Shown here piece after piece: positions 1 through 11,001 of a stretch of DNA of 64,000 bases. Position 1 is the first letter of the stretch, and each line of letters starts with the position of its first letter. Under the pieces are notes generated by a model. It ran no database searches and was not told the DNA's origin. It worked only from the letters and a program-made list of their open reading frames with translations. The translations under genes and the position numbers were made by a program. This stretch comes from Komagataeibacter diospyri (GTDB lineage Bacteria; Pseudomonadota; Alphaproteobacteria; Acetobacterales; Acetobacteraceae): positions 124,001 to 188,000 of the forward strand of contig NZ_BDLU01000032.1 in assembly GCF_006538165.1 (NCBI RefSeq), read 5' to 3'.

Positions 1-203
1 TCACCAATCGGGAAACCGCATGAGGCCACCGGCTTGCGCCCGCCCGATACCTCGACCAGGCACATCCGGCAATTGCCCGCGACTGACAGGCGTTCATGAT
101 AACAGAAACGCGGGATTTCCTTGCCCGCCGCCTCACACGCCTGCAGCGCGGAGGAACCTGCGGGGACTTCAACCGGAATACCGTCAACGGTTACTTTTAC
201 CAC
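1..203 (-). CDS. nuoG: NADH-quinone oxidoreductase subunit G, N-terminal part (runs off the window)
   Basis: This is the first 67 codons of the large Fe-S subunit of complex I, which carries electrons from the NuoE/NuoF module towards the membrane arm. The visible part is the start of the ferredoxin-like [2Fe-2S] domain: it contains [16 protein letters not shown], the cysteine pattern of the NuoG N-terminus. The start is a GTG at 203, chosen because AGGAAC lies directly upstream and the peptide begins [12 protein letters not shown], as NuoG proteins do. It lies 5 bases after the nuoF stop, so it is co-transcribed. The rest of the gene is beyond position 1. Confidence 0.93.
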   Translation of the reverse strand, partial: MVKVTVDGIPVEVPAGSSALQACEAAGKEIPRFCYHERLSVAGNCRMCLVEVSGGRKPVASCGFPIG

Positions 204-208
204 TGTTC

Positions 209-1534
209 CTACTCCGCAGCTTCAACCAGGCCCGCAGGCACCTGCACGGACCGCGTGCCGCCATGGGCTGCCTTGTAGGCATGAATGCGTTCTTCCATGA
301 CGGGCCGGAACCGGCGGATCAGCCCCTGTATCGGCCATGCCGCCGCATCGCCCAGCGCGCAGATGGTGTGCCCTTCCACCTGCCGGGTGACCTGTTCCAG
401 CATGTCGATTTCCTCGATTTCGGCGCGGCCTTCGACCATGCGTTCCATGATGCGCATCATCCATCCCGTGCCCTCGCGGCACGGGGTGCACTGGCCGCAG
501 CTTTCATGCTTGAAGAATTTCGAGAAGCGGGCGATGGCCGCGATGATGTCGGTGGATTTGTCCATTACGATCATGCAGCCGGTGCCAAGGCCGGAGCCTT
601 CGGCGCGCAGGCTGTCGTAATCCATCAGCACGGTGTCACACACATCGCGCGGCAGCATGGGCACTGAACAGCCACCGGGAATGACCGCCAGCAGGTTGTC
701 CCACCCGCCCCGCACGCCACCGCCATGCTTTTCGATCAGGTCCTTCATGGGCACGCCCAGCTCTTCTTCAAACACGCAGGGCGTGTTGACGTGGCCCGAT
801 ATGGCCATGAGCTTGGTGCCCGCGTTGTTGGGCCGCCCCAACCCGGAGAACCACGCAGCCCCCCGGCGCAGGATGGTGGCGGAAACGGCAATGCTTTCCA
901 CATTGTTGACCGTGGTGGGGCAGCCATACAGGCCCATGGCCGCCGGGAACGGCGGCTTCATGCGCGGCTGGCCCTTCTTGCCCTCCAGGCTTTCCAGCAG
1001 GGCGGTTTCCTCACCACATATGTACGCACCGGCACCCCGGTGGATGTAGAAATCGAAGTCCCAGCCCGACCCGCAGGCATTCCTGCCGATCAGTCCCGCC
1101 GCATACGCCTCGTCAATGGCGTGCTGCAGGTGCATGGCCTCGTTATGGAACTCGCCACGAATGTAGATATAGGCCGCATGCGCCCCCATGGCGAAGGAGG
1201 CAATCAGCGCGCTTTCCACCAGCTTGTGCGGGTCATGGCGCAGGATCTCGCGGTCCTTGCAGGTTCCGGGTTCTGATTCGTCGCCGTTGATCACCAGGTA
1301 ATGCGGTCGCCCGTCATTCTTCCTGGGCATGAACGACCATTTGACGCCAGTGGGAAAACCCGCGCCACCGCGCCCACGCAGGCCGGACGCCTTCATCTCG
1401 TTAATGATGGCATCGCGCCCGCGCGCCAGTATTTCCGCCGTGCCGTCCCAGTCGCCCCGTGCGCGCGCGCCAGCCAGCGTCCAGTCATTCTGGCCATACA
1501 GGTTGGTGAAGATGCGATCCTTGTCCTGCAGCAT
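209..1534 (-). CDS. nuoF: NADH-quinone oxidoreductase subunit F (NADH-binding, FMN and 4Fe-4S)
   Basis: This 441-aa subunit oxidises NADH: it holds FMN and the N3 [4Fe-4S] cluster at the tip of the peripheral arm of complex I. The glycine-rich FMN/NADH motif [10 protein letters not shown] sits at about residues 54-63. The cluster ligands are visible as CGQCTPC (Cys346, 349, 352) and a fourth Cys at about 392 in GHTICALGD. Length is normal for the family. The ATG start follows an AAGGAAC ribosome-binding site, and the gene begins 5 bases after nuoE within the nuo operon. Confidence 0.97.
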   Translation of the reverse strand: MLQDKDRIFTNLYGQNDWTLAGARARGDWDGTAEILARGRDAIINEMKASGLRGRGGAGFPTGVKWSFMPRKNDGRPHYLVINGDESEPGTCKDREILRHDPHKLVESALIASFAMGAHAAYIYIRGEFHNEAMHLQHAIDEAYAAGLIGRNACGSGWDFDFYIHRGAGAYICGEETALLESLEGKKGQPRMKPPFPAAMGLYGCPTTVNNVESIAVSATILRRGAAWFSGLGRPNNAGTKLMAISGHVNTPCVFEEELGVPMKDLIEKHGGGVRGGWDNLLAVIPGGCSVPMLPRDVCDTVLMDYDSLRAEGSGLGTGCMIVMDKSTDIIAAIARFSKFFKHESCGQCTPCREGTGWMMRIMERMVEGRAEIEEIDMLEQVTRQVEGHTICALGDAAAWPIQGLIRRFRPVMEERIHAYKAAHGGTRSVQVPAGLVEAAE

Positions 1535-1539
1535 GTTCC

Positions 1540-2190
1540 TTACCCCTGCCCCTGCGGCTTTTGCGCCGCGTCTTCCACCAGCACCTTGCGCCCACCGGCG
1601 GGGGCGGAGTTCAGGCGGTCTATGGTGGGACCGGGCGTGGGCCGTTCGCCACGCTTCAGCGCCTCGATCAGTTCAATGGTGCGCGGACCGTCCAGATCTT
1701 CGTAGTAATCATCATCGACCTGCAGGATCGGGGCATTGGCGCAGGCACCAAGGCATTCGACCTCCGTCAGGGTGAACAGGCCGTCGCTACTGGTCTCACC
1801 AAACGCCCTGATGCCCGTCGCCGCCTTGCATGCCGCCGTCACGTCATCCGAACCACGCAGCCAGCACGATGTGGTGGTGCACACCTGCAGGTGGTACCGG
1901 CCAATCGGTTTGGTGTTAAACATGAGGTAGAAGGTTGCGACCTCGTAAACCCGGATCGGAGCCATTTCCAGACGTTCGGCCACCACATCCATGGCCACGC
2001 GGGGTATCCACGCGCTGCCGGTCTGGCGGCCCATCTGCTTTTGCACGACATACAGCAGCGGCAGCACGCCACTTGCCTTACGTTCAGGCGGATACTTGGC
2101 GAGGATGGTCGCAATCTGCTGCTCGCTTTCGGCATCGAATGCGAACTGGGTCGGTTCCGCGCCCTCGGGCGCGTTGGGCTGGACGGACAT
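1540..2190 (-). CDS. nuoE: NADH-quinone oxidoreductase subunit E (2Fe-2S)
   Basis: This subunit is the thioredoxin-fold [2Fe-2S] partner of NuoF in the NADH dehydrogenase module. The four ligands are in QVCTTTSC and VECLGAC (about Cys104, 109, 146 and 150 of 216). I chose the ATG at 2190 because AGGTG lies 8-10 bases upstream; a GTG at 2199 would add three residues and overlap the nuoD stop by four bases. The C-terminus carries a charged tail of about 40 residues ([14 protein letters not shown] onwards), as in other alphaproteobacterial NuoE proteins. Confidence 0.95.
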   Translation of the reverse strand: MSVQPNAPEGAEPTQFAFDAESEQQIATILAKYPPERKASGVLPLLYVVQKQMGRQTGSAWIPRVAMDVVAERLEMAPIRVYEVATFYLMFNTKPIGRYHLQVCTTTSCWLRGSDDVTAACKAATGIRAFGETSSDGLFTLTEVECLGACANAPILQVDDDYYEDLDGPRTIELIEALKRGERPTPGPTIDRLNSAPAGGRKVLVEDAAQKPQGQG

Positions 2191-2195
2191 GTCGG

Positions 2196-3452
2196 TCACC
2201 TGTCAATCTCGCCAAACACCAGGTCGAGCGACCCGATAATGGCCACGGCATCCGCCAGCATGTGCCGGCGCGACATCTCGTCGATTGCCTGGAGATGGGA
2301 AAAACCCGTAGGCCGAATCTTGCAGCGATACGGCCGGTTACTGCCATCGGCCACCAGATACACACCGAATTCCCCCTTGGGCGTTTCGGTCACGGTGTAA
2401 GTGGCCCCCGGTGGCACGTGATAGCCTTCGGTAAACAGCTTGAAGTGATGGATCAGCGCTTCCATCGACCGCTTCATCTCGCGCCGCGGCGGAGGCGTGA
2501 TCTTGTGATCGCGCACCTTGATCGGGCCAGGACGGATCTGTTCAAGGCACTGGTTGATGATCTTTACGCTCTCGCGCATTTCCGCGACACGGATCAGGTA
2601 ACGGTCATAACAGTCGCCCTGCCGGCCCACGGGCACGTTGAATTCGACCTTGTCGTAATTGTCATAGGGCTGGCTGCGGCGCAGGTCCCACGGCACCCCC
2701 GATGCGCGCAGGCACGGGCCGCTGAAGCCCCAGGCCAGGGCCTGTTCGGTCGTGAACACGCCGATACCCACCGTACGCTGTTTCCAGATGCGGTTACTGG
2801 TCAGCAGCGATTCCAGATCATCGATCCATTTGGGAAAGGTCCGCGCCCAGTCGGCAATGCGTTCCTCCAGCCCCGCGGGCAGGTCGCGCGCGACACCACC
2901 GGGGCGGACGTAATTGGCGTGAAAACGCGCACCGGACGCGGCCTCATAGAACTCGATCAGCTTTTCGCGTTCCTCATACCCCCACAGCGCGGGCGTAAGC
3001 GCGCCGCAGTCCAGCCCGAAGGAGGTCAGATTGAGGATATGGTTCAGGATGCGCGTGATCTCGGCAAACATGACCCGGATCCACCTCGCGCGTTCCGGGG
3101 CTTCGATATTCAGCAGTTTTTCCACTGCCAGCGCGAAGGCCTGTTCCTCACACATCGGCGAGACGTAATCGAGGCGGTCAAAATACGGCAGCGCCTTGGG
3201 ATATGTCTTGTACTCAATCAGCTTTTCCGTGCCGCGATGCAGCAGCCCGACATGGGGAATGGCGCGGGCGACGACCTCGCCCTCCATTTCCAGTACCAGC
3301 CGCAGCACGCCATGGGCGGACGGATGCTGGGGCCCGAAGTTCAGTGCGTGGGAATCAATTTCCACCACATGGCGTTTGACCTCGCCATCACTGTCTTCCG
3401 GCAGCATGCTGTCGGGAATATCCGTATCACTACGAAGGGTTACGTCGCTCAT
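2196..3452 (-). CDS. nuoD: NADH-quinone oxidoreductase subunit D (49-kDa)
   Basis: This 418-aa subunit, with NuoB, forms the quinone-binding pocket at the junction of the peripheral and membrane arms. It is related to the large subunit of [NiFe] hydrogenases. Diagnostic segments are [14 protein letters not shown] near the N-terminus, [12 protein letters not shown], and [17 protein letters not shown] in the middle; the C-terminus ends [12 protein letters not shown], as expected. NuoC and NuoD are separate genes here, not fused as in Escherichia coli. An AGGGATAGG ribosome-binding site precedes the ATG. Confidence 0.97.
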   Translation of the reverse strand: MSDVTLRSDTDIPDSMLPEDSDGEVKRHVVEIDSHALNFGPQHPSAHGVLRLVLEMEGEVVARAIPHVGLLHRGTEKLIEYKTYPKALPYFDRLDYVSPMCEEQAFALAVEKLLNIEAPERARWIRVMFAEITRILNHILNLTSFGLDCGALTPALWGYEEREKLIEFYEAASGARFHANYVRPGGVARDLPAGLEERIADWARTFPKWIDDLESLLTSNRIWKQRTVGIGVFTTEQALAWGFSGPCLRASGVPWDLRRSQPYDNYDKVEFNVPVGRQGDCYDRYLIRVAEMRESVKIINQCLEQIRPGPIKVRDHKITPPPRREMKRSMEALIHHFKLFTEGYHVPPGATYTVTETPKGEFGVYLVADGSNRPYRCKIRPTGFSHLQAIDEMSRRHMLADAVAIIGSLDLVFGEIDR

Positions 3453-3459
3453 CTGTCGC

Positions 3460-4134
3460 CTATCCCTGTCGTTTCATGTCCTGGCGGTCGGCATGCGCCT
3501 TTTCATCGCCCGGTAGGGTCAGGATGCCTTCCCATGGGGATTCAAAATCGAAATTGCGGAAATCCTGCACCAGATCGACCGGCCCATAGACCACCTGACG
3601 GCGTTCCTCGTCGTAATGCAGCTCGACATAACCGGTCAGGGGGAAATCCTTGCGCAGCGGATGCCCTTCAAACCCGTAATCGGTCAGGATGCGGCGCAGA
3701 TCCGGCTGGTCAGTGAACAGTACGCCGAACAGGTCATAGCATTCGCGTTCCCACCATGTAGCAGCGGGCCAGAGCTGATGGACGGACGGCACGGGCGATG
3801 TTTCATCCGTGGTCACGATCACGCGGATGCGGTGGTTATGGGTAACCGACAGCAGATTATAGACCACATCGAACCGTTCGGCCCGTTCGGGAAAGTCCAC
3901 GCCGCAGATATCCATCACCTGCTGGCAGGCATAACGCGGGTCATCACGCAGCATGGTCATAAGGTCGAGCAGGCGATGGCGCGTGGTGCGCACCACCAGC
4001 TCCCCCTTCTCGATCCCGGCTGAAATAATACCCGGAACAGTGGTGGACAGACGGAAGGCGATTACGCCCAGCGATCCCGACACGACACGCGGCGCCGCGA
4101 CGGTAATGGGGGGAATGTTTGCAGGATCAGCCAC
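3460..4134 (-). CDS. nuoC: NADH-quinone oxidoreductase subunit C (30-kDa)
   Basis: This is the 224-aa 30-kDa subunit of the complex I connecting module. The family signature [20 protein letters not shown] is followed by [21 protein letters not shown]. The start is GTG at 4134, eight bases inside the end of nuoB, preceded by CAGGGACG. The overlap with nuoB suggests translational coupling. The C-terminus ([16 protein letters not shown]) is typical of the stand-alone form. Confidence 0.96.
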   Translation of the reverse strand: MADPANIPPITVAAPRVVSGSLGVIAFRLSTTVPGIISAGIEKGELVVRTTRHRLLDLMTMLRDDPRYACQQVMDICGVDFPERAERFDVVYNLLSVTHNHRIRVIVTTDETSPVPSVHQLWPAATWWERECYDLFGVLFTDQPDLRRILTDYGFEGHPLRKDFPLTGYVELHYDEERRQVVYGPVDLVQDFRNFDFESPWEGILTLPGDEKAHADRQDMKRQG

Positions 4135-4708
4135 GGCGGATCGTCCCTGTCCTGCGGATTTTCTTCTGCAGTTGCAGGATGCCGTAGATCAGCGCCTCCG
4201 CCGTGGGGGGGCAGCCGGGCACGTACACATCCACCGGCACGATGCGGTCGCAGCCGCGCACCACCGAATAGGAATAATGGTAATACCCGCCACCATTGGC
4301 GCACGACCCCATGGAAATGACCCAGCGCGGCTCGGCCATCTGGTCATAGACCCGGCGCAGTGCCGGGGCCATCTTGTTGGTCAGCGTGCCCGCCACGATC
4401 ATCACGTCCGACTGGCGTGGTGACCCGCGCGGGATGATGCCCATGCGGTCCAGATCATAACGCGGCATGTAGGCGTGGATCATTTCCACGGCACAGCACG
4501 CCAGCCCGAAGGACATGGGCCACAGGCTGCCGGTCCGCCCCCAGTTCACCAGCTTGTCCAGACTTGCGACCACAAAGCCCTTTTCGGTGATTTCGCCGGT
4601 AATGCCCTTGATGACCGCATCCTGCTGCGGCCCCGGCGGCAGCATTTCCCGGTTCCACGCAATACTGTCCGCGGGCCGGTCCGGCCCGGATGTATCGTTG
4701 CTACCCAT
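4127..4708 (-). CDS. nuoB: NADH-quinone oxidoreductase subunit B (N2 cluster)
   Basis: NuoB carries the terminal [4Fe-4S] cluster N2 that reduces quinone. Visible ligands include the paired cysteines in [10 protein letters not shown], the Cys in [10 protein letters not shown] and the Cys in [11 protein letters not shown]. The frame is open further upstream (to 4762), but the strong GGGGAGG seven bases before the ATG at 4708 decides the start, giving 193 aa. It begins 23 bases after the nuoA stop. Confidence 0.96.
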   Translation of the reverse strand: MGSNDTSGPDRPADSIAWNREMLPPGPQQDAVIKGITGEITEKGFVVASLDKLVNWGRTGSLWPMSFGLACCAVEMIHAYMPRYDLDRMGIIPRGSPRQSDVMIVAGTLTNKMAPALRRVYDQMAEPRWVISMGSCANGGGYYHYSYSVVRGCDRIVPVDVYVPGCPPTAEALIYGILQLQKKIRRTGTIRRG

Positions 4709-4731
4709 TGGCGCGCCTCCCCTTGTCATGC

Positions 4732-5097
4732 TCAATCCCAGTCCAGCGCGCCCTTGCTCCATTCATAGATGAAGCCGACCACCAGAACGCCCAGGAAACC
4801 CATCATGGACGCGAAACCAAACCACCCGATCCGCGACAGGCTGACCGCCCACGGGAACAGGAATGCGACTTCCAGATCGAAAATGATGAACAGGATCGCC
4901 ACCAGATAGAACCGCACGTCAAAACGATGACGCGCATTGTCGAATGCCTCGAAACCACATTCATATGCGGACGTTTTCTCGGCATACGGCTTCTGGTGGC
5001 CAAACAGCAGTGAACTGCCCAGCATTGCGCCTGCGATCACCACCGCAATGCACCCGAATATGAGTACGGGCAAATAATCAGCGATAACGGAATGCAT
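4732..5097 (-). CDS. nuoA: NADH-quinone oxidoreductase subunit A
   Basis: This small membrane subunit (about 121 aa, three transmembrane helices) is the first gene of the nuo operon. The conserved acidic loop [23 protein letters not shown] between helices one and two is intact. The ATG at 5097 ([11 protein letters not shown]) is preceded by GGGA at a good distance; an in-frame TTG at 5112 is the alternative start. Confidence 0.95.
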   Translation of the reverse strand: MHSVIADYLPVLIFGCIAVVIAGAMLGSSLLFGHQKPYAEKTSAYECGFEAFDNARHRFDVRFYLVAILFIIFDLEVAFLFPWAVSLSRIGWFGFASMMGFLGVLVVGFIYEWSKGALDWD

Positions 5098-5228
5098 CTT
5101 CCGTGTTCCCAACCTGTTAATCCGCCATCGGGTGTCTTGAACGACTTATGTATGGCTTCCGGGATGCTAGACCCAACGTGCTGATGGGAACAGTTACTTA
5201 ACCGTGTTCTTTGGTGAACATTACTGTG

Positions 5229-5256
5229 AGGATATATACCGGACCATTTCCGTCAA
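5229..5256 (-). promoter_or_regulatory. candidate sigma-70 promoter of the nuo operon
   Basis: Reading the minus strand, TTGACG (5251-5256) and TATCCT (5229-5234) are separated by 16 bases, about 130 bases upstream of nuoA. The assignment rests on consensus resemblance only. The surrounding stretch 5100-5290 is noticeably more A+T-rich than the coding DNA. Confidence 0.4.
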
Positions 5257-5322
5257 TATTGCGTGACCATTACTTAAATGGCACGAAATATTGTTTTCAT
5301 TTTTCCGTGTGGACTGCGGGCA

Positions 5323-5354
5323 CAAAAAAAACGCCAGTGCGGCTGCATCTGGCG
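5323..5354 (-). terminator. intrinsic terminator downstream of tRNA-Asp
   Basis: On the minus strand CGCCAG and CTGGCG form a six-pair stem around an 11-base loop, followed directly by eight T residues. It closes the tRNA-Val/tRNA-Asp transcript and separates it from nuo. Confidence 0.75.
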
Positions 5355-5384
5355 CGGTGCGGACAATAATGGATTGTGCCGTAA

Positions 5385-5461
<77 letters not shown>

Positions 5462-5500
5462 GTGGTGTATGTCCCTGCTTATATGAAAGCATGGGAAGTA

Positions 5501-5575
5501 TGGTGGGCGATGACGGGATCGAACCGCCGACCCTCTCGGTGTAAACGAGATGCTCTACCGCTAAGCTAATCGCCC
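5501..5575 (-). tRNA. tRNA-Val (anticodon TAC)
   Basis: Cloverleaf with acceptor GGGCGAT/ATCGCCC, anticodon loop TTTACAC (TAC) and T arm GGTTCGATCC; CCA is encoded. It lies 39 bases upstream of tRNA-Asp on the same strand, so the two are probably processed from one transcript. Confidence 0.97.
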
Positions 5576-5596
5576 GCGACCCTACTAAGCGATTGC

Positions 5597-5640
5597 AAAA
5601 AAAGGGGCAACCCAAAAAATGGATTGCCCCTTCTTTTTTT
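5597..5640 (-). terminator. intrinsic terminator of the HU gene
   Basis: GGGGCAA (5604-5610) and TTGCCCC (5624-5630) form a stem flanked by an A-tract on one side and a T-tract on the other, so it could act in both directions. It lies just after the HU stop codon. Confidence 0.8.
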
Positions 5641-5661
5641 TACCTGAAAAAGTAGCCAGCC

Positions 5662-5949
5662 TTACTTGCTGACGGCTTCCTTCAGGTTCTTGCCCGGCTT
5701 GAAACGCACGGAGGTGGAAGCCGGAATGTCCAGCGGTTCACCCGTGCGGGGGTTACGCCCCTTGGCCGCCTTGCGGGTTGCGGTCACGAACGTACCAAAA
5801 CCAACCAGACGGACTTCCTGCTTGCTTGCAAGCGCCTTTTCGATCGCACCGAAAACCGCATCAACCACTTCGCCAGCCTTTGCCTTGGCCAGATCGGCTT
5901 CCTCGGCTACCGCAGCGACGAGTTCCTGCTTGTTAAGTGGCTTCTCCAT
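5662..5949 (-). CDS. hup: HU-type DNA-binding protein
   Basis: This is a 95-aa histone-like nucleoid protein that bends and compacts DNA as a dimer. It begins MEKPLNKQELVAAVAEEADL and carries the HU beta-arm signature VGFGTFVTATRKAAKGRNPRTG with FKPGKNLKEAV at the C-terminus. The frame is open upstream to 5991, but AAAGAAAGGCG precedes the ATG at 5949 and the protein length fits HU. It follows lon in the same direction, a common alphaproteobacterial order. A second member of the family, ihfA, is at 40425-40748. Confidence 0.96.
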   Translation of the reverse strand: MEKPLNKQELVAAVAEEADLAKAKAGEVVDAVFGAIEKALASKQEVRLVGFGTFVTATRKAAKGRNPRTGEPLDIPASTSVRFKPGKNLKEAVSK

Positions 5950-6015
5950 TTTACGCCTTTCTTTGTACTGTGCGCCTACGCAATCATTCAAAAGTCGCGC
6001 CGCATTTCTGCACGC

Positions 6016-6043
6016 ACTATGCCGCTGTTTTTTCTCACGTCAA
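6016..6043 (-). promoter_or_regulatory. candidate promoter of the HU gene
   Basis: On the minus strand TTGACG (6038-6043) and CATAGT (6016-6021) are separated by 16 bases, about 70 bases upstream of the HU start codon. Consensus match only. Confidence 0.45.
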
Positions 6044-6055
6044 CCGACAGAATTC

Positions 6056-6086
6056 GGGGAATGACAGAGAAATTCCGTCATTCCCC
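6056..6086. repeat. perfect 10-bp inverted repeat between lon and the HU gene
   Basis: GGGGAATGAC (6056-6065) and GTCATTCCCC (6077-6086) are exact reverse complements around an 11-base loop. It lies downstream of lon and upstream of the HU promoter. Without a T-tract it may be a weak lon terminator, an mRNA-stabilising stem or an operator; I cannot choose. Confidence 0.6.
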
Positions 6087-6122
6087 CCCTTCATGACAAT
6101 TTTGCGACCCTGCACCCCTGCC

Positions 6123-8612
6123 TTAATGCGTCAATGCGGGGGTTGCCGTGTCTTCCTTGGTGCCAGATGCCACAGGCTCCGTCCATTCAATCGGTTCGGG
6201 CTTATGTACCAACGCCTGCCCGATCACCTCATCCACATGCGAGACCGGCAGGATGGTCATGGCCTGTGTCACGACTTCGGGAATATCCACCAGGTCCTTC
6301 TCGTTATCCTTGGGAATGAAGATGGTGGTCAGACCTGCACGGTGGGCAGCCAGCAGCTTTTCCTTAAGCCCGCCAATGGGCAGGACACGGCCACGCAGCG
6401 TGATTTCACCCGTCATGCCCACATCGCGGCGCACCGGGATGCCCGTCATCACGCTGACGATGGACGTCGCCATGGCGATACCGGCGGACGGACCGTCCTT
6501 CGGCGTAGCCCCTTCGGGCACGTGCACATGCAGGTCACGCTTTTCAAACAGGTCGGGACTGATTCCAAACGTCACGGCGCGGCTGCGGACATAGGACAGG
6601 GCCGCGGCGACACTTTCCTTCATCACGTCGCCCAGCTTGCCGGTCAGCTTGATGTTGCCCTTGCCGGGCACCATCACACTTTCGATGGTCAGGATTTCGC
6701 CGCCCACCTCGGTCCATGCCAGCCCGGTCACGACTCCGACCATGTCTTCCGACTCGGTCTCGCCATGGCGGAAGCGCTTCACGCCCGCATATTTTTCAAG
6801 GTTTTCAGCCGTAATCTCCACGGTCTTCGCCTTGCCTGTCACGATTTCGGTCACGGCCTTGCGTGCAAGGGTCGCGATTTCACGTTCAAGGTTACGCACG
6901 CCTGCTTCACGGGTGTAGCTACGGATCAGTTCGCGCAGTGCATCATCCGACACCGACCATTCGCCGGGCTTCAGGTTGTTCGCTGCCGTCTGCTTGGACA
7001 GCAGGTGGCGCTTGGCGATCTCGACCTTCTCATCTTCCGTATAACCGGACAGACGGATGATCTCCATGCGGTCCAGCAGGGGCTGGGGCATGTTCAGGCT
7101 GTTGGCCGTCGTGATGAACATCACATCCGACAGGTCATAATCGACTTCCAGATAGTGATCGCCAAAGGTCGAATTCTGCTCCGGGTCCAGCACCTCCAGC
7201 AGGGCGGAAGACGGGTCACCGCGCCAGTCAGCACCCAGCTTGTCGATTTCATCCAGCAGGAACAGCGGATTCGAGGTCTTGGCCTTCTTCATCCCCTGAA
7301 TGATCTTGCCTGGCATGGAACCGATATAGGTGCGGCGATGGCCACGGATCTCGGCTTCGTCACGCATGCCGCCCAGCGACATGCGGACATACTGCCGCCC
7401 CGTCGCCTTGGCGATGGATTTGGCCAGCGAGGTCTTGCCCACGCCCGGCGGTCCCACCAGACACAGGATCGGCCCCTTCAGCTTCTGCGCGCGACTCTGC
7501 ACAGCCAGGTATTCGATGATGCGTTCCTTGACCTTCTCCAGACCATAATGGTCGGTATCGAGGACCTTCTGGGCCTCCGACAGATCATGGCGCACCTTGG
7601 AACGCTTTTTCCACGGGATACCAAGGATCCAGTCAAGGTAGTTGCGCACCACCGTCGATTCGGCGGACATCGGACTCATGGTCCGCAGCTTCTTCAGCTC
7701 GGCCACCGCCTTCTCGCGGGCTTCCTTGCTCAGCTTGGTCTTGGCGATCTTTTCCTCAAGCTCGGCGGTTTCGTCCTTGCCGTCCTCACCTTCGCCCAGT
7801 TCCTTCTGAATCGCCTTCAGCTGTTCGTTCAGGTAGTACTCACGCTGCGTTTTTTCCATCTGCCGCTTCACGCGATTGCGGATGCGCTTTTCCACCTGCA
7901 ACACGCCGATTTCGGCTTCCATATGCGCGAAAACCCGCTCCAGACGCGCATTCACGTCCTGGATTTCAAGGATTTCCTGCTTTTCGGGAATCTTCAGGTT
8001 CAGATGGCTGGCAATGGTATCCGCCAGCTTGGACAGGTCATCAATCTGGTTGAGCGAGACCAGCACCTCTGGCGCGATCTTCTTGTTCAGCTTGATGTAC
8101 TGCTCGAACTGGCCGATCAGCGTACGGCCAATGGCCTCGGCTTCCTTGCCGTCGGTTTCCTGTTCCGGCACGTCCTCGATCTCGGCCTCGAAATGGCCAT
8201 CGATCTCATGCAGGGCGGTGATGTGGGCGCGACGGCCGCCTTCGACCAGCACCTTTACCGTACCATCGGGCAGCTTGAGCAACTGCAGGATGGTGGACAC
8301 GGTGCCGTAGCGATAGATATCGTCGGGCGTCGGGTCGTCCTGTGCCGCGTTCTTCTGCGCGACCAGCAGGATCTGCTTGTCGCTACGCGTTACGGCTTCC
8401 AGCGCGCGCACGGATTTTTCACGTCCCACGAACAGCGGCACGATCATGTGCGGGAAAACGACAATATCCCGCAGGGGCAGCACCGCGATCGTATCATGCG
8501 CGCTGGCCGTTTCTTCCGTCTCACGCTGGGCGGGGGGCGGATTGGCTACCATGTTGTTGTCCGTCTTTTCCGTCCCGTCGGGGACGGGATTCAGCCTGTC
8601 AGTTTCAGACAT
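6123..8612 (-). CDS. lon: ATP-dependent protease La (Lon)
   Basis: Lon degrades misfolded and regulatory proteins in the cytoplasm using ATP. The 829-aa protein has the N-terminal substrate-binding domain ([20 protein letters not shown]), a central coiled region, the AAA+ Walker A motif [15 protein letters not shown] with Walker [10 protein letters not shown], and a C-terminal serine-lysine protease domain with the catalytic serine in [12 protein letters not shown]. The frame extends upstream to 8675, but AGGAGGTC before the ATG at 8612 fixes the start ([13 protein letters not shown]). Confidence 0.98.
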   Translation of the reverse strand: MSETDRLNPVPDGTEKTDNNMVANPPPAQRETEETASAHDTIAVLPLRDIVVFPHMIVPLFVGREKSVRALEAVTRSDKQILLVAQKNAAQDDPTPDDIYRYGTVSTILQLLKLPDGTVKVLVEGGRRAHITALHEIDGHFEAEIEDVPEQETDGKEAEAIGRTLIGQFEQYIKLNKKIAPEVLVSLNQIDDLSKLADTIASHLNLKIPEKQEILEIQDVNARLERVFAHMEAEIGVLQVEKRIRNRVKRQMEKTQREYYLNEQLKAIQKELGEGEDGKDETAELEEKIAKTKLSKEAREKAVAELKKLRTMSPMSAESTVVRNYLDWILGIPWKKRSKVRHDLSEAQKVLDTDHYGLEKVKERIIEYLAVQSRAQKLKGPILCLVGPPGVGKTSLAKSIAKATGRQYVRMSLGGMRDEAEIRGHRRTYIGSMPGKIIQGMKKAKTSNPLFLLDEIDKLGADWRGDPSSALLEVLDPEQNSTFGDHYLEVDYDLSDVMFITTANSLNMPQPLLDRMEIIRLSGYTEDEKVEIAKRHLLSKQTAANNLKPGEWSVSDDALRELIRSYTREAGVRNLEREIATLARKAVTEIVTGKAKTVEITAENLEKYAGVKRFRHGETESEDMVGVVTGLAWTEVGGEILTIESVMVPGKGNIKLTGKLGDVMKESVAAALSYVRSRAVTFGISPDLFEKRDLHVHVPEGATPKDGPSAGIAMATSIVSVMTGIPVRRDVGMTGEITLRGRVLPIGGLKEKLLAAHRAGLTTIFIPKDNEKDLVDIPEVVTQAMTILPVSHVDEVIGQALVHKPEPIEWTEPVASGTKEDTATPALTH

Positions 8613-8693
8613 GTTATTTTTTGACCTCCTGATGGACGATCCCGGACGGGCACCCGAACATTGCGGCCTGCCCATCCGTCGCGCCGCATATGC

Positions 8694-8715
8694 GACAACT
8701 TCACTTCATGTTGTC
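8694..8715. repeat. inverted repeat upstream of lon
   Basis: GACAAC and GTTGTC are separated by ten bases, about 80 bases upstream of the lon start codon. It could be an operator. It does not match the CIRCE element, and I see no convincing heat-shock promoter next to it. Confidence 0.3.
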
Positions 8716-8773
8716 ACGACGCGCCATCACCACAAGTCCGGCGATGGCATTTCGGCGTAAACCGGCCCAGTCG

Positions 8774-10033
8774 TCAGGCAGACTGTTCGGCTGGCTGATT
8801 CTTCCCATACACATAGACAGGCTGTGCCTTGCCTTCGGCCACTTCCTTATTGACCACGATTTCCTCGACGTTTTTCAGACCGGGAAGTTCGAACATGGTC
8901 GACAGCAGGATGCTTTCCAGAATGGCGCGCAGGCCACGCGCACCGGTACGCCGCGCGATGGCGCGCTGGGCCACCTGACGCAATGCGTCTTCGGTAAAGG
9001 TCAACTGCACGTCTTCCATCTGGAACAGGCGCGCGTACTGCTTGACCAGCGCGTTCTTGGGCTTGGTCAGGATCTCGATCAGGGCTGCCTCATCCAGATC
9101 CTCCAGCGTCGCGACAACGGGCAGACGACCGATGAATTCGGGGATCAGCCCGAATTTCAGCAGATCCTCAGGCTCCACGTCACGCAGCACCGCACCCATC
9201 CGGCGTTCGTCAGGCGACTGCACATCCGCGCCGAACCCGATGCCCGACCCCTTGCCACGCGCGCTGATGATCTTGTCCAGGCCGGCAAAGGCACCGCCAC
9301 AGATGAACAGCATGTTGGTGGTATCGACCTGCAGGAATTCCTGCTGCGGATGCTTGCGCCCGCCCTGCGGCGGCACGGAGGCGACGGTGCCTTCCATGAT
9401 CTTCAGCAGCGCCTGCTGCACGCCTTCGCCACTGACGTCGCGGGTAATGGAGGGATTGTCCGACTTGCGCGAAATCTTGTCGATCTCATCGATATAGACG
9501 ATGCCGCGCTGCGCCTTCTCCACATTATAGTCGGCGGCCTGCAGCAGCTTGAGAATGATGTTCTCCACGTCCTCGCCCACGTAACCGGCTTCGGTCAGGG
9601 TCGTGGCGTCGGCCATGGTGAAGGGCACGTCAAGGATGCGGGCCAGCGTCTGCGCCAGCAGGGTCTTGCCCGACCCCGTTGGCCCGATCAGCATGATGTT
9701 GGATTTCGCGATCTCGACATCATTGTTCTTCTGGGCATGGGCCAGGCGCTTGTAATGGTTATGCACCGCAACCGACAGCACCTTTTTCGCGTGTCCCTGC
9801 CCGATGACATAGTCATCCAGAATCTTGCAGATTTCCCGCGGCGTTGGCACGCCATCGCGTGATTTGACCAGATGCGTCTTGTGTTCCTCACGGATGATAT
9901 CCATGCACAATTCGACGCATTCATCGCAAATGAACACGGTGGGACCGGCGATCAGTTTGCGGACCTCGTGCTGCGACTTGCCGCAGAACGAGCAGTAAAG
10001 CGTATTTTTGGAATCGCCGGATTTGTTATTCAT
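8774..10033 (-). CDS. clpX: ClpXP protease ATPase subunit ClpX
   Basis: ClpX unfolds tagged substrates and feeds them to ClpP. The 419-aa protein begins with the C4 zinc-finger domain (CSFCGKSQ ... [10 protein letters not shown]), followed by the AAA+ core with Walker [16 protein letters not shown], Walker [12 protein letters not shown] and the RKSDN segment, and ends with the sensor-2 region [19 protein letters not shown] before the ATG at 10033 sets the start; the open frame upstream to 10087 is not needed. clpP lies just upstream. Confidence 0.98.
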   Translation of the reverse strand: MNNKSGDSKNTLYCSFCGKSQHEVRKLIAGPTVFICDECVELCMDIIREEHKTHLVKSRDGVPTPREICKILDDYVIGQGHAKKVLSVAVHNHYKRLAHAQKNNDVEIAKSNIMLIGPTGSGKTLLAQTLARILDVPFTMADATTLTEAGYVGEDVENIILKLLQAADYNVEKAQRGIVYIDEIDKISRKSDNPSITRDVSGEGVQQALLKIMEGTVASVPPQGGRKHPQQEFLQVDTTNMLFICGGAFAGLDKIISARGKGSGIGFGADVQSPDERRMGAVLRDVEPEDLLKFGLIPEFIGRLPVVATLEDLDEAALIEILTKPKNALVKQYARLFQMEDVQLTFTEDALRQVAQRAIARRTGARGLRAILESILLSTMFELPGLKNVEEIVVNKEVAEGKAQPVYVYGKNQPAEQSA

Positions 10034-10164
10034 AACCGCTCCTATTCCCACGCGGGGGAACTTCTCCATACCTTGCGGCCGGGCCACGGGGGCACGGCAC
10101 GCCGCAGGTGATTTTCACCCACAGGGGCAGGAAGCGCACCTGCGCGCGCGCTTCCTTTTGCAGA

Positions 10165-10806
10165 TTACTCCGCAGGTTTTGATGCAACGTTACGACGGAC
10201 CACTTCATCCACAATACCGAATGCCTGCGCTTCTTCCGCCGACATGTAGCTGTCGCGTTCCAGCTTCTGCTCAATTTCCTCAAGCGTGCGGCCGGTATGC
10301 TCCTTGTAAATCTCGTTCAGGCGCTTGCGGATGGTCAGGATTTCCTGCGCCTGGATCTCGATGTCGCTGGCCTGTCCCTGCGCGCCACCGGATGGCTGGT
10401 GCACCATGACACGGGAATTGGGCAGGGCGAATCGCCGCCCCTTTTCCCCACCGGCCAGCAGCAGCGACCCCATGGATGCCGCCTGCCCGATGCACACCGT
10501 GCTGACGGGGCAGCGGATGTACTGCATGGTGTCGTAAATCGCCAGTCCCGCCGACACCACGCCACCGGGGCTGTTGATGTAGAACGAGATTTCCTTGCTC
10601 GGGTTCACGCTTTCCAGATAAAGCAGCTGCGCCGACACAAGGGCGGAAACCTGGTCATAGACCGGTCCGGTCAGAAAGATGATCCGTTCCTGCAGAAGGC
10701 GGGAATAGATGTCGAATGCCCGTTCCCCGCGGGAGGTCTGCTCCACCACCATGGGCACCAGAGCGTTATTGAAGATCTCTACGGGATCCCGATCCCTCAT
10801 AGCCAT
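10165..10806 (-). CDS. clpP: ATP-dependent Clp protease proteolytic subunit
   Basis: This is the 213-aa serine protease that forms the double-ring chamber used by ClpX. The catalytic serine is in [12 protein letters not shown], the histidine in [12 protein letters not shown] and the aspartate in [10 protein letters not shown]. The N-terminus [20 protein letters not shown] is diagnostic. The ATG at 10806 follows GGACGGGAAT; the second in-frame ATG at 10800 is possible. It lies 131 bases upstream of clpX. Confidence 0.98.
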   Translation of the reverse strand: MAMRDRDPVEIFNNALVPMVVEQTSRGERAFDIYSRLLQERIIFLTGPVYDQVSALVSAQLLYLESVNPSKEISFYINSPGGVVSAGLAIYDTMQYIRCPVSTVCIGQAASMGSLLLAGGEKGRRFALPNSRVMVHQPSGGAQGQASDIEIQAQEILTIRKRLNEIYKEHTGRTLEEIEQKLERDSYMSAEEAQAFGIVDEVVRRNVASKPAE

Positions 10807-11001
10807 ATTCCCGTCCTGAAAAGCAAGGCCCCGTCCTGCGCACGATCACCGGCAAAAGATGCGCGGACAACGCGGGCGCAGCCGGACCCTTCCCGGTTAC
10901 TTATGACAAAATAGAGACAAACACGCCAGATACCACCCCACCCCTGTCATTTTGCCATGATCGGGGGTGACAAACTGTACGTGTTCACCTGTCCGCAAAC
11001 A

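Noticed and set aside
1935..3716. 593-aa open frame on the plus strand opposite nuoE, nuoD and nuoC
   Set aside because: It is antisense to three clear complex I genes and is His/Arg/Gln-rich with no family motif, as expected for a shadow frame in G+C-rich DNA.
5937..8624. 895-aa open frame on the plus strand opposite lon
   Set aside because: It mirrors the lon gene exactly and has the composition of a reverse-complement shadow.
8694..8715. Heat-shock (CIRCE or sigma-32) element upstream of lon
   Set aside because: The GACAAC/GTTGTC repeat is not the CIRCE sequence and no convincing sigma-32 -35/-10 pair is nearby; it is listed only as an inverted repeat.
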